Below, piece after piece: positions 1 to 7,763 of a stretch of 58,395 bases of DNA; the first letter of the stretch is position 1; each line of letters opens with the position of its first letter. The stretch is from Bacteroidia bacterium (GTDB lineage Bacteria; Bacteroidota; Bacteroidia; Chitinophagales; Saprospiraceae). A program made the position numbers and the translations under genes. Under the pieces are notes generated by a model. That model had not been told where the DNA came from and searched no databases. It worked only from the letters and a program-made list of their open reading frames with translations. The DNA is taken from contig JAUHXV010000016.1 in NCBI GenBank assembly GCA_030426765.1, forward strand, positions 1 to 58,395, given 5' to 3'.

Positions 1-225
1 CTCCCAGGCGTCTATGCGATGCTAGCTGGCAATGGCGAACAAGTCCTGACAGCTAATGCCGATACGGATATCAATAGTAGTGATCGTGTCAGATGGGGCG
101 TGGATATAGGCCAAATAGGTGAGTATCGAATCGGTGATTACAATCTCAACGGCGACTCTAATTACAATGACCGTGTCGTTTGGGAACGAAATAATGGAAA
201 GTTTACGAGTATCGCCCGGGATTAG
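1..225 (+). CDS. C-terminal end of a secreted protein with dockerin-like repeats (5' end outside window)
   Basis: The reading frame is open from the first base and stops with TAG at 223-225, so only the last 74 codons are present. Two acidic motifs spaced like type I dockerin or EF-hand loops are visible: TDINSSDRVRW, and DYNLNGDSNYNDRVVW followed by NNG. Such paired motifs are common at the C-terminus of large Bacteroidota surface proteins, where they may bind calcium. No T9SS type A tail follows. A strong terminator starts 39 bases after the stop, so this is the last gene of its transcript. The function of the missing part cannot be judged. Confidence 0.75.
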   Translation, partial: LPGVYAMLAGNGEQVLTANADTDINSSDRVRWGVDIGQIGEYRIGDYNLNGDSNYNDRVVWERNNGKFTSIARD

Positions 226-263
226 GGGTTTTCTCCGGGCAGAAATCTGGTTCTTGCTATGTA

Positions 264-306
264 CACCCTGCACTGGATAACATTCAGGTGCAGGGTGATT
301 TTTTTT
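264..306 (+). terminator. Intrinsic terminator of the partial CDS
   Basis: A perfect 10-bp stem (CACCCTGCAC at 264-273, GTGCAGGGTG at 288-297) encloses a 14-base loop and is followed by A and eight T. It ends transcription of the dockerin-like gene. Between it and the tRNA promoter (307-496) I see no gene. Confidence 0.9.
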
Positions 307-496
307 GCATACCGGATTAGAAACATGGAAGGATTGTCTTCCTATTGAGGTTTTCTATATCCTCATTGGAATACGATCTAATGCGGGTCATCTTTTCCGG
401 TCCTACATTTCAACAAATCAGATCAGGATTACAAACCTGATCTTGTGAGGTATTCAACTGTAAATCAGCAAATTAATTGTATTTTAATTTGGGTGG

Positions 497-525
497 TTGG
501 CAAAGCCGAAAAACTGCTATATTTG
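497..525 (+). promoter_or_regulatory. Bacteroidota-type promoter for tRNA-Asn
   Basis: TATATTTG at 518-525 matches the -7 consensus TAnnTTTG. TTG at 497-499 lies 18 bases upstream as the -33 element. Transcription would start near 531. The short leader holds a small hairpin (CCCGAT/ATCGGG, about 547-562) ahead of the tRNA. Confidence 0.6.
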
Positions 526-580
526 CCCTCCCAATTTGCCTCTTCTCCCGATAAGGATCGGGACAGTTGGTTAAAAGACT

Positions 581-654
581 GCCTCCTTAGCTCAGTTGGT
601 TAGAGCGCCGGACTGTTAATCCGTAGGTCCCTGGTTCGAGCCCAGGAGGGGGCG
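581..654 (+). tRNA. tRNA-Asn (GTT)
   Basis: A full cloverleaf can be drawn. The acceptor stem is GCCTCCT with AGGGGGC (one T-G wobble), and the discriminator is G654. The D-arm contains CTCAGTTGGTTAGAG. The anticodon loop CTGTTAA carries GTT at 615-617, which reads asparagine codons. The T-arm CCTGG/CCAGG encloses TTCGAGC. CCA is not fully encoded, as is usual in this phylum. It has its own promoter upstream and a terminator directly downstream, so it is a single-gene transcript. Confidence 0.96.
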
Positions 655-659
655 CCCTG

Positions 660-695
660 AAGGACTTCGTTCAAAAAGGACGAGGTCCTTTTTTT
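660..695 (+). terminator. Intrinsic terminator after tRNA-Asn
   Basis: An 11-bp stem (AAGGACTTCGT with ACGAGGTCCTT, one T-G pair) has a 9-base loop and a run of seven T (689-695). The left arm plus the preceding G (659-669) is the reverse complement of CGAAGTCCTTC, the 3' half of the hairpin repeats further downstream. Confidence 0.85.
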
Positions 696-700
696 CTCTA

Positions 701-750
701 CGCCTACATGGCCGAGTCATGTAGGCGGAGCGAAGCAAAGTCCTGCATGG
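701..750 (+). repeat. Single hairpin repeat copy with an extra upstream inverted arm
   Basis: CGCCTACATG (701-710) and CATGTAGGCG (718-727) form a perfect 10-bp inverted repeat with a 7-base loop. The second arm also begins a repeat copy: CATGTAGG, core CGGAGCGAAGCAAAGT, then CCTGCATG. The copy's own arms pair with one G-T wobble. The core matches the copies at 813-970 and 1344-1381. No coding sequence is seen in 696-1024. Confidence 0.75.
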
Positions 751-812
751 CGTACCACACCATCTTATCATTCTATACGACAGTTTTACTAAACAGCTCT
801 ATTCATGGCATA

Positions 813-970
813 GCCATGAAGGCGGAGCGCAGCGCAGTCCTTCCTTAAATCCTGCCATGAAGGCGGAGCGCAGCAAAGTCCTTCCTTAAATCCTGCCATG
901 AAGGCGGAGCGCAGCGAAGTCCTTCCTTAAATCCTGCCATGAAGGCGGAGCGCAGCGAAGTCCTTCATGG
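813..970 (+). repeat. Tandem array of four 41-bp hairpin repeat units
   Basis: Units start at 813, 854, 895 and 936 with an exact 41-base period. Each unit has GCCATGAAGG, a 16-base core close to CGGAGCGCAGCGAAGT, then CCTTC. The first three end in CTTAAATCCT, and the last ends in ATGG. In the last unit CCATGAAGG pairs with CCTTCATGG over 9 bp around the core; in the others only GAAGG/CCTTC pairs. The array is preceded at 802-812 by TTCATGGC plus ATA, which pairs with the first GCCATGAA. Units differ at only one or two core positions, which suggests recent amplification. Confidence 0.9.
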
Positions 971-1024
971 AATTCCCCTAACTTTCAAAACCAACTACCA
1001 AAGTGAGTAGCTATTGTATACGCC

Positions 1025-1339
1025 ATGGATTATCCCAACCCCCAAAACCTGTCTTTCTACTATGTATATGTCTTATTCAGTGTTCGTGACAAGAAACTGT
1101 ACATAGGGTTTACAAGAAATGTCTTCAAAAGACTAGCACAACATAATGAGGGTAAAACCAAAAGCACAGCGTGTCGTAGACCTCTGCAACTTATTTATTA
1201 TGAAGCACATCTTCTTAAGAAGGATGCCCTAAGAAGGGAGTCTTACTTCAAGACCACTTCAGGAAAACGTTCGCTTCGTATCATGTTAAATAGTGTGCTG
1301 TCAGAGCTTGGATACTACCCTAACAACACAACCAAATAA
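1025..1339 (+). CDS. Small GIY-YIG endonuclease-fold protein
   Basis: This 104-residue protein fits the stand-alone GIY-YIG (URI-domain) family, which is usually 80-110 residues. The first motif appears as YYVYVL near residues 12-17 and the second as LYIGFT near 27-32. They are followed by the conserved Arg in RNVFKRLAQHN and by a Glu in RRESYFK near residue 72. The fold cuts DNA in homing and repair enzymes, but the role of these stand-alone proteins is mostly unknown. The gene sits between a repeat array ending at 970 and another repeat copy at 1344 that doubles as its terminator, and it is followed by a broken paralogue. The start is the first ATG; an upstream extension was not seen. Confidence 0.85.
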   Translation: MDYPNPQNLSFYYVYVLFSVRDKKLYIGFTRNVFKRLAQHNEGKTKSTACRRPLQLIYYEAHLLKKDALRRESYFKTTSGKRSLRIMLNSVLSELGYYPNNTTK

Positions 1340-1343
1340 GATG

Positions 1344-1387
1344 AGTAGTGTAGGCGGAGTGCAACGAAGTCCTTCACTACTTTTTTT
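1344..1387 (+). terminator. Repeat copy acting as terminator of the GIY-YIG gene
   Basis: AGTAGTGTAGG (1344-1354) and CCTTCACTACT (1371-1381) flank the core CGGAGTGCAACGAAGT. They pair over 11 bp with one mismatch, and a T run follows to 1387. The core is that of the 41-bp array, but the stem sequence differs, with the pairing kept. Confidence 0.75.
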
Positions 1388-1398
1388 GTGGCATCAAC

Positions 1399-1701
1399 CA
1401 CTACCTCTACATTCTTCAATCTCCTTCTTCAGGAAAATAGTATATCGGTCAAACGAATGATATTGAACGAAGGGTGCTGGAACACAATGAACTTCCTAAA
1501 AATACTTTTACCTCAAAGTATCGGCCTTGGACGCTGTACACGTATTTAGAATTTCCAGACAGAACTGCGGCAAAAAAGGCAGAAAACTATCTTAAGCAAA
1601 AACACAAAAGCTTTATCGCAAGATTAAAACTTGATCAAGGCTTAAAGAATTTCAGAATTGCTAAATTCAGCAAGCTAATCCTCACACGGTTGGAGTTTTA
1701 A
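1399..1701 (+). pseudogene. Broken second GIY-YIG gene
   Basis: Reading from 1399 gives HYLYILQSPSSGK, then an in-frame TAG at 1438-1440, then YIGQTNDIERRVLEHNE and a typical family C-terminus ending at TAA 1699-1701. The stop falls exactly in the YIG motif, where the family normally has an aromatic residue, so a Tyr codon mutated to TAG is the simplest reading. No ATG precedes HYLYIL in frame, so the start is also lost. The last 27 bases overlap the 3' end of the convergent BNR-like gene. It is a diverged paralogue of the intact gene at 1025, not a recent copy. Readthrough or a sequencing error at one base cannot be excluded, but the missing start argues against both. Confidence 0.7.
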
Positions 1702-4197
1702 CTCGAGTTCAGCACCTTGTACAACTTCAAAACCATCCAGCAAGGTCAGCTGTGATCCGGCCATATATAAAACCTCTTTGTGCATATCACAATAGCGTGT
1801 AGAAGAAAGGTTGTTGGTCGCATGATAAACCTGTAGATCTGTTCCAGGATCATTAGTTGGTGTCAGGACATGTGAATACGCACAAGGGCTGTATAAGGAG
1901 CTCGACCAAAGCCCCCTGGAGAATGTTCCGGCATAGAGATAAGCACCATCTATATCAAGATCCTGCACCGGGCATAATGGAGCTCCATTTCCGTAAAACA
2001 CCCAATCTCCTATTACATCGTCTCTATAATACACCCCAATGTCAGTTCCAATGTATAATCGGTCATTACTTTCAGGTTCATAGATAATCGTCCGGACAGG
2101 AATATTCGGCAACGAACCACTTTCATTTTGCCATGTATCTCCGCCATCCGGAGAGAAATACACCTTTTGATTTGCAAAATACCCATGGAGAGACACCCAC
2201 AGGCGATCAGCATCATCCGGGTCTACCACAATGGAAGTAATCCATGCAGAACCTGGCAGACCGGAAGTCTTATCCTCCCAGGTTGGGGTAGCAGCAAAAG
2301 CATTATTTGTCCTGCGGATTTTTACATTGTTCGAAGCATACAGGCGGTTAGTACTGTCGATACCTTGTGCCAGGGATGTGATCACTCTGTTTTCGGAAAA
2401 CCCTGCATTGAGATCCGTCCACCCCCCAATTCCGGCAAACAAAGACCGAAAAACATCTGGTCCTCCGGCAAACATGAAGTTGGGGTTTGTTGGGTCCAAA
2501 ATCCAGGCTGCTTGCCAATATTTGCCTGTGGCAGGTGTGATATCGGTGAAGGACTGACCTCCATCATCACTCCTGTACAAAGTTATTTGATCGCTTTGAT
2601 ATAAAACTTCAGGATCATCGTAGTCTATAAGTGAATTGAAGCCATCTCCACCAAGTGAATGGGTGGCAATCATGACCGAGTCATGCCAGAAATTGCTCCC
2701 ATTATCCTGAGTGCCCCCTGCAAAAAGGCCATCCAAAACATCAATGCCGTAAAACTGCATGATGCCTAAGCCCGTACTTTGATCTGTCCAGTTAAATCCC
2801 TTATTGGTGGATCGATAGACCCCACCATCGCTACCACAGTAAAGCGCACCGTCTTTCCATTCCAAAGCATGAATATCGGCATGTGTGTACTCAAAAGTAA
2901 AATTAAATGACTCGTTCCAAAATGAGCTGAGTGTCCATATCTCCGAAGTATCATTCCACATCCAGACATTTATGCCTCCGATAAGTACATGTGTCGAATC
3001 CTCCGGATCAACTGTAATACATAGATCGTAGCCACCCTGATGCTCACTGTCACCACCATTGACATCATAGCCAAGCACATTTGGCGAGTCAGACCTCAAT
3101 GTAAAATCACTACCACTATTGGTGGATTTGTAAAGTCCACTAAACTGTCCCATTGTATTTACAGGCACCCCGCCAAAGAGCAAAAAGACATGCTCAGGTG
3201 CCTGTGGGCTAACGGCAATGGCTATACGTTCGTAAATGGAATCTACAGGAAAATCAGTATCATCATCAACCGCCCACATTGCTCCGGAGGAGGTGCTGAT
3301 CCAAAAATGAGGCTCACTACCGCTGGGATCTTTTTTCGTTACGGCATACATTGTACTGGGTGTACCCGGTTTATATTCAATGTCAGTAAAATGGCCGACT
3401 TCCGGAATATCAAAGCTGACACCAGCGTCCGTGGATCGCCACAACCCTTCTGATGTAGCTGCAAAAAGAACATTGGAATTTGTTGGGTGCATCAAGAGTT
3501 TGTAACCGAGGACAAATTCTGATACGCCCCAGGAGAGTCCGGTAGTATTCCACGTGAGTCCACCATCAACTGACTTTAGGACACCTGTAGAATACGTATG
3601 ACCAGAATCCCCGTCTCCTGTCAGTACATACATTGTGTTTGGTTGATTTGGATCGATAGCAATTGACGAAACCCCAATCGAAGGAAAATCATCCATTAAC
3701 GGATGCCATGTCTCTGTTGAATCATATGACACCCAAAGTCCTCCGGCTGGTGTCCCGGCGAACACAATTGCGTCATTAGTGGGATGAAAAGCAAGGCAGT
3801 TTATTCGTCCGAGGCCACCATTCCAACCGTTTCCTCTGACGTGATCAATCGGACCTTCAAACTCCCAGGCTCCGGTGGAAGTACGGTCTGACGATCGCAA
3901 TGCGCCGGTTGCCAAAAGACGATCTATCGCTGATTTCCTGCGCGCATTTATATTATACATTTCACCTGTCGGATAGACATAGCCTTCTGTTTCTGATTTC
4001 CATCGCATGTATTGTTTATATCCGGAACCTCTTCCCCTGTCATTTTCAGCATAGTACGCATCCAGATAAGCAACCGTCTCATAAAAGTTTTGATCAATGT
4101 GGGTTGAAATATAGTCTCGCGTACTTTGACCAAACATCGGCCATGAAATCAATTCACAAAGTGTGATACAAACTATAATTGATAATCTGTTTTTCAT
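1675..4197 (-). CDS. Secreted BNR/VPS10-type beta-propeller protein with 'GFEV' C-terminal sorting-like motif
   Basis: The 840-residue product starts with a signal peptide (MKNRLSIIVCITLCELISW, cleavage near FGQS). An upstream in-frame GTG at 4230 would add 11 residues ahead of it and is less likely. The body carries repeated Asp-box-like strings such as KSVDGGLTW, RSTDAGVSF, YRSTNKGFNW, YRSDDGGQSF and FSPDGGDTW, typical of sialidase/VPS10-type propeller blades. Conserved IDPNQPNTMYV-like blade starts are also present. The last 45 residues include LLDGFEVVQGAELELKLQPCED, resembling the Bacteroidota tail motif 'GFEV..GAEFEA' seen in secreted proteins without a type A T9SS tail. No catalytic residues can be assigned; a structural or binding role at the cell surface is inferred. 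The gene stands alone and is convergent with the GIY-YIG pseudogene. Confidence 0.8.
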   Translation of the reverse strand: MKNRLSIIVCITLCELISWPMFGQSTRDYISTHIDQNFYETVAYLDAYYAENDRGRGSGYKQYMRWKSETEGYVYPTGEMYNINARRKSAIDRLLATGALRSSDRTSTGAWEFEGPIDHVRGNGWNGGLGRINCLAFHPTNDAIVFAGTPAGGLWVSYDSTETWHPLMDDFPSIGVSSIAIDPNQPNTMYVLTGDGDSGHTYSTGVLKSVDGGLTWNTTGLSWGVSEFVLGYKLLMHPTNSNVLFAATSEGLWRSTDAGVSFDIPEVGHFTDIEYKPGTPSTMYAVTKKDPSGSEPHFWISTSSGAMWAVDDDTDFPVDSIYERIAIAVSPQAPEHVFLLFGGVPVNTMGQFSGLYKSTNSGSDFTLRSDSPNVLGYDVNGGDSEHQGGYDLCITVDPEDSTHVLIGGINVWMWNDTSEIWTLSSFWNESFNFTFEYTHADIHALEWKDGALYCGSDGGVYRSTNKGFNWTDQSTGLGIMQFYGIDVLDGLFAGGTQDNGSNFWHDSVMIATHSLGGDGFNSLIDYDDPEVLYQSDQITLYRSDDGGQSFTDITPATGKYWQAAWILDPTNPNFMFAGGPDVFRSLFAGIGGWTDLNAGFSENRVITSLAQGIDSTNRLYASNNVKIRRTNNAFAATPTWEDKTSGLPGSAWITSIVVDPDDADRLWVSLHGYFANQKVYFSPDGGDTWQNESGSLPNIPVRTIIYEPESNDRLYIGTDIGVYYRDDVIGDWVFYGNGAPLCPVQDLDIDGAYLYAGTFSRGLWSSSLYSPCAYSHVLTPTNDPGTDLQVYHATNNLSSTRYCDMHKEVLYMAGSQLTLLDGFEVVQGAELELKLQPCED

Positions 4198-4418
4198 TTT
4201 TAAGAATGTTGCTCTCCTGGTCGGAACCACTATAGATTCACATTGGTTTAACAGGAATTTACTGACTTATTTTTTAGAAATCAGCACATGGGCTTATCTA
4301 TAAATCTCTATCATCAAATTTGAAATATGTTGCAAGACATATTGACCTGAGCCTTCCAGATATGGTGTCTGACCAAAACGCTTTGAAAACTGGTTCGCGG
4401 GTAACAACATATTGTTCC

Positions 4419-6569
4419 CTATTCACCTATTCTTGCCTTCAACGCATCAATTTCTTTTTGCTGTCTAATCACGTGTAAGGTCAACTCTTCAATTTTTTCC
4501 ATCATTTTCTTTTGCATATCACCGACCATAATTCCGTTTTCGGCTACCTCAGTTGCTGATGGGATTCCCGGCAGGTGATGGTTTTTCTTGATGGCAGCTT
4601 CCACTTCATTAAGCGGCATTAAGTAATAATCATCAGCAAAGACATAATCGGGCCATGCCCCTGAATCCTGGATTTTCAACTCCTCACCAATTATTTTCCC
4701 ATCCACTGTTAAGCAATACCCTGCGGCTATATCAGCTGTACCAATAGAAAGAGAATCATCAACACGTACATTACCTTGTTCAAAGTATCCGGCTAAATTA
4801 GTTGCACCTCCTGTAGCAGATCCATAAACGGCAATACGTGTTCCAACACCGGTTCCGGTAGCCTCAGCTCGAAGCGCAGTAGCCTGTCCTGAATAACCGG
4901 CCCCATCTGCAATGGCATGTACGCCCCGATACCCTCCGGTAAAAACTCCGCCATACCCCCATCCGGCACTAGGCGTGGAGGTCCCTTGTATGGCTACAAC
5001 ATCCGTACTTCCAACATAATTAACCTGAGAAACGATTACCGGGTTGGTATTAAGACTTTCGACGCGAAGCTTGTTGGAAATCGGAGATGAGGTCCCAATA
5101 GCGACATCTCCGTCGCTTTCCAGCGTGAGATAGTTTCCCTGATTAAATAATTGTAACGAACCAGGTAATGCACTCGATTTTCCAAGAACAAAATGATCAT
5201 TAAACGTTTGCAAGAATCCACTTTGAACGCCTGCCTTGTAAAAATGAACCAGACCATTTTCAGTACTTTCAAAACGAGCAACATTCATGGTATTAGTTCT
5301 CACGTCAAGTTGGGAAGATGGATTTTGGTGCCCTACCCCAAGGGATCCATTTATACCGAGTTTGTTAGTATCAAACTCTCCATAAATTAAGGGAGCTGTA
5401 GTGGAAGTATTGTCTATAATCAACTTATTGCTTCCAGTAGATCCATGACCTGCCTGATAACCAATGAACACATTTCCTGAATCTGTTGTATTAAACAGTC
5501 CCGCACCGCTCCCCAAATACGTATTCTGAATACCGGAAGTATTTGAGGCACCTGCAGAATTCCCTATAAACGTATTGGCGCTTCCTGTGCTATTTGATTT
5601 ACCCGTTTCTTTTCCGATAAAGGTGTTTGCCGGACCCGAGTTGACAATTCCGGTCATTTCTCCAACAAATGTATTTCCATCATTATTAAAGAATTGAATA
5701 CTACGCGCATCAACGCCAAAAATAATCTCGTTGTCCACCGTAAACTGCACACCGTCAGTTGCTCCTTCATACAATTCAACTTTTGTATCTGCATCCCCAT
5801 CGATGAGGGCCATCACAGGAGAAACAGCACCCCAGAAAAGCTGGCCGGATCCATCTGTTTGCAAAATCTGATTTGCAGTACCATCGGATATTGGAAATCT
5901 AAAGGCTGTTCCAATTTGCAACTCCCCATTTATCCGGAGGATATCGTTATCAAATTCGCCATAGATTAATGGACTTACCGATTGGCTGTTTTCAATATAT
6001 AACTTGTTTGAACCCGTTTCCTGAAAACCAGCTGAATGACCAATCGCCACATTTCCCGCACCTAAAATATTCAGCCCTAGTGCATTCGCCCCAACCGCAG
6101 TATTATCATTCCCCTGGAAAATCGTACCTCCTGCAAATGCTCCGATCAATGTGTTTCCTGAGGAGGTGCTGTTCAGACTATCCATATGACCTGCACCTGC
6201 ATTTCTTCCCAGAAATGTATTGAGACTACCGGTGTACTGATGAGCACCAGCATTTGAACCGACAAAAGTATTGCTATATCCTGTAGAGTTATGATAACCG
6301 GACTGATATCCGAGGAATATATTATAGTTACCTGTTGTATCCGTTGCCAGATTTGACACCCCGGCATCTTTGCCTATTATGAGGTTACCCTCTATTTGAG
6401 CTGCATCAATACGAGCACTGTCAAAGACATATATGTCCTCATTGTGAATCGATATCTTCACTTGGTCCTGCGCTACAATCAACAGGCTCAGTAAGGAAAA
6501 TATAATACATGTGAATACACGACAAAGTCGAAAATACCTGAACATAAAATGATGAAAAGCATTGGTCAT
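4419..6569 (-). CDS. Tail-fibre-like surface protein with beta-roll repeats and C-terminal WPDYVF/HLPG domain
   Basis: The protein has about 716 residues. The start at 6569 (MTNAFHHF) puts a hydrophobic segment (VFTCIIFSLLSLLIVAQ) in signal-peptide position; 6623 and 6545 are alternatives. The body has short repeats of the kind NTFIGxxAGxxNTxG and NVAIGHSAG, typical of left-handed beta-roll heads as in YadA or phage tail fibres. Two blocks of NKLYIENSxSxSPLIYGEFD follow, each linked to an INGELQIG-type strand. The last 90 residues carry WPDYVF, PLNEVEAAIKKNHHLPGIPS and a coiled-coil end (MMEKIEELTLHVIRQQKEID), a common Bacteroidota C-terminal domain related to endosialidase-chaperone tails. 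It probably forms a trimeric fibre at the surface. It shares several blocks with the protein at 14360. Confidence 0.8.
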   Translation of the reverse strand: MTNAFHHFMFRYFRLCRVFTCIIFSLLSLLIVAQDQVKISIHNEDIYVFDSARIDAAQIEGNLIIGKDAGVSNLATDTTGNYNIFLGYQSGYHNSTGYSNTFVGSNAGAHQYTGSLNTFLGRNAGAGHMDSLNSTSSGNTLIGAFAGGTIFQGNDNTAVGANALGLNILGAGNVAIGHSAGFQETGSNKLYIENSQSVSPLIYGEFDNDILRINGELQIGTAFRFPISDGTANQILQTDGSGQLFWGAVSPVMALIDGDADTKVELYEGATDGVQFTVDNEIIFGVDARSIQFFNNDGNTFVGEMTGIVNSGPANTFIGKETGKSNSTGSANTFIGNSAGASNTSGIQNTYLGSGAGLFNTTDSGNVFIGYQAGHGSTGSNKLIIDNTSTTAPLIYGEFDTNKLGINGSLGVGHQNPSSQLDVRTNTMNVARFESTENGLVHFYKAGVQSGFLQTFNDHFVLGKSSALPGSLQLFNQGNYLTLESDGDVAIGTSSPISNKLRVESLNTNPVIVSQVNYVGSTDVVAIQGTSTPSAGWGYGGVFTGGYRGVHAIADGAGYSGQATALRAEATGTGVGTRIAVYGSATGGATNLAGYFEQGNVRVDDSLSIGTADIAAGYCLTVDGKIIGEELKIQDSGAWPDYVFADDYYLMPLNEVEAAIKKNHHLPGIPSATEVAENGIMVGDMQKKMMEKIEELTLHVIRQQKEIDALKARIGE

Positions 6570-6905
6570 GGAATGGGGTTTTTGGGGTACATGTCTATTT
6601 TCATACCACAAATATGAACTCATGCTAAACGATAATTCATGTGCGTTTATCGATAGGTGTCTTTAGGATGATTGTTTGAACTTTTGACTGTGTTATTCGC
6701 CAATCCGGAATGCGTGTAGCACCAAAGTTTAAGCTACTCAAGCAATGGAACCAAATACTCAATGATTCTGACCAATGGTACATAATTGCAACCATCGGCA
6801 TAGTGCCCTGAGTAAGCACATGTATATACATAGTTCAAATTAAGGATATGGCATAAAGCGAACCACCATCTGCTCAGCCAAATGCGTCAACTACTTGATC
6901 AAGTG

Positions 6906-6934
6906 TTGCACAAAGCTGAATTCCTATATCTTTG
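6906..6934 (+). promoter_or_regulatory. Promoter of the LytTR regulator/propeller kinase pair
   Basis: TTG at 6906-6908 and TATCTTTG at 6927-6934 (TAnnTTTG) are spaced by 18 bases. Transcription would begin near 6940, about 18 bases before the first ATG. Confidence 0.6.
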
Positions 6935-6957
6935 AAATCACATAGAATTTCTATAAA

Positions 6958-7719
6958 ATGATGATAAAGGCAATCATATTAGATGATGAACAGCATTGCG
7001 TGGATAGCCTTTTCCTTGATCTTGAACGCTACTGTCCTGAAGTACACATTGTGCACGCACTCACCTCCTCCAAAGACTGTCTCACTGCGATACGGAAAGA
7101 AAGTCCAGATTTACTATTTCTGGACATTGAGATGCCGTGGATGAATGGATTTGAGCTGCTGGATTTTCTTCACCCTATAGACTTTGAAGTAATTTTTGTG
7201 ACCGCATATGATTCATATGCTGTTCAGGCTTTTCGGGCAAGTGCTGCAGATTATCTTATGAAACCCATTGACCGGAGCGACCTAATTGACGCCGTAAAGA
7301 AAGTTAAATCAAGAATTGAGCAGGGCAATTCCTCAACTCAAATCGATATGAAGACCATGCTGGATAATTACTTTATGGGTCAGAAGGTGCAAAAAATCAT
7401 GCTTCCTGATAAGGACGGTCAAAAGTTTGTGGAGCTGGATTCCATCATGTATGTAGAGGCAATGAGTAATTACGCTAAACTTCATTTAATCAATGGGGAT
7501 TCCATCCTTGTGACCTTAACACTGAAAAACATAGAACAAAGATTAGAAGGTGCTCGATTTATCCGTGTGCATCATTCATTTATTATTAACATGGATCATG
7601 TAAGTCAATATGTAAGAACTGATGGCGGTTATTTAGTTATGGCAAACCAAGCTAAAATTCCTATTTCACGATCCAGAAGGTCCGATATCAAAGAAATAAT
7701 TAAAGCTGAGTTTAAGTGA
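6958..7719 (+). CDS. LytTR-family response regulator
   Basis: The 253-residue protein has an N-terminal receiver domain (about 1-120) with the acidic pair in LDDEQ, the phosphoacceptor Asp56 in LLFLDIEMP, and Lys in YLMKPIDRSDL. The C-terminal LytTR DNA-binding domain (about 145-250) shows YVEAMSNYAKLHL and FIRVHHSFIINMDHV. It lies 44 bases upstream of a matching sensor kinase of the LytS type, so the two are almost certainly a pair. The first ATG is directly followed by a second (6961); either could start translation. It is predicted to bind DNA as a dimer at direct repeats; its targets are unknown, but the divergent fibre gene at 4419-6569 is the closest candidate. Confidence 0.93.
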   Translation: MMIKAIILDDEQHCVDSLFLDLERYCPEVHIVHALTSSKDCLTAIRKESPDLLFLDIEMPWMNGFELLDFLHPIDFEVIFVTAYDSYAVQAFRASAADYLMKPIDRSDLIDAVKKVKSRIEQGNSSTQIDMKTMLDNYFMGQKVQKIMLPDKDGQKFVELDSIMYVEAMSNYAKLHLINGDSILVTLTLKNIEQRLEGARFIRVHHSFIINMDHVSQYVRTDGGYLVMANQAKIPISRSRRSDIKEIIKAEFK

Positions 7720-7763
7720 GGGCAGATCCCCTGAATACAACACTCCGATAGTTCAATGGGTAA

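Noticed and set aside
813..970. CRISPR-like array
   Set aside because: The 41-bp units are direct tandem copies without unique spacers, and no cas genes are present.
2128..2604. Long plus-strand ORF inside the propeller gene
   Set aside because: It is antisense to a clear coding frame and has no motif of its own; the same holds for the other antisense frames.
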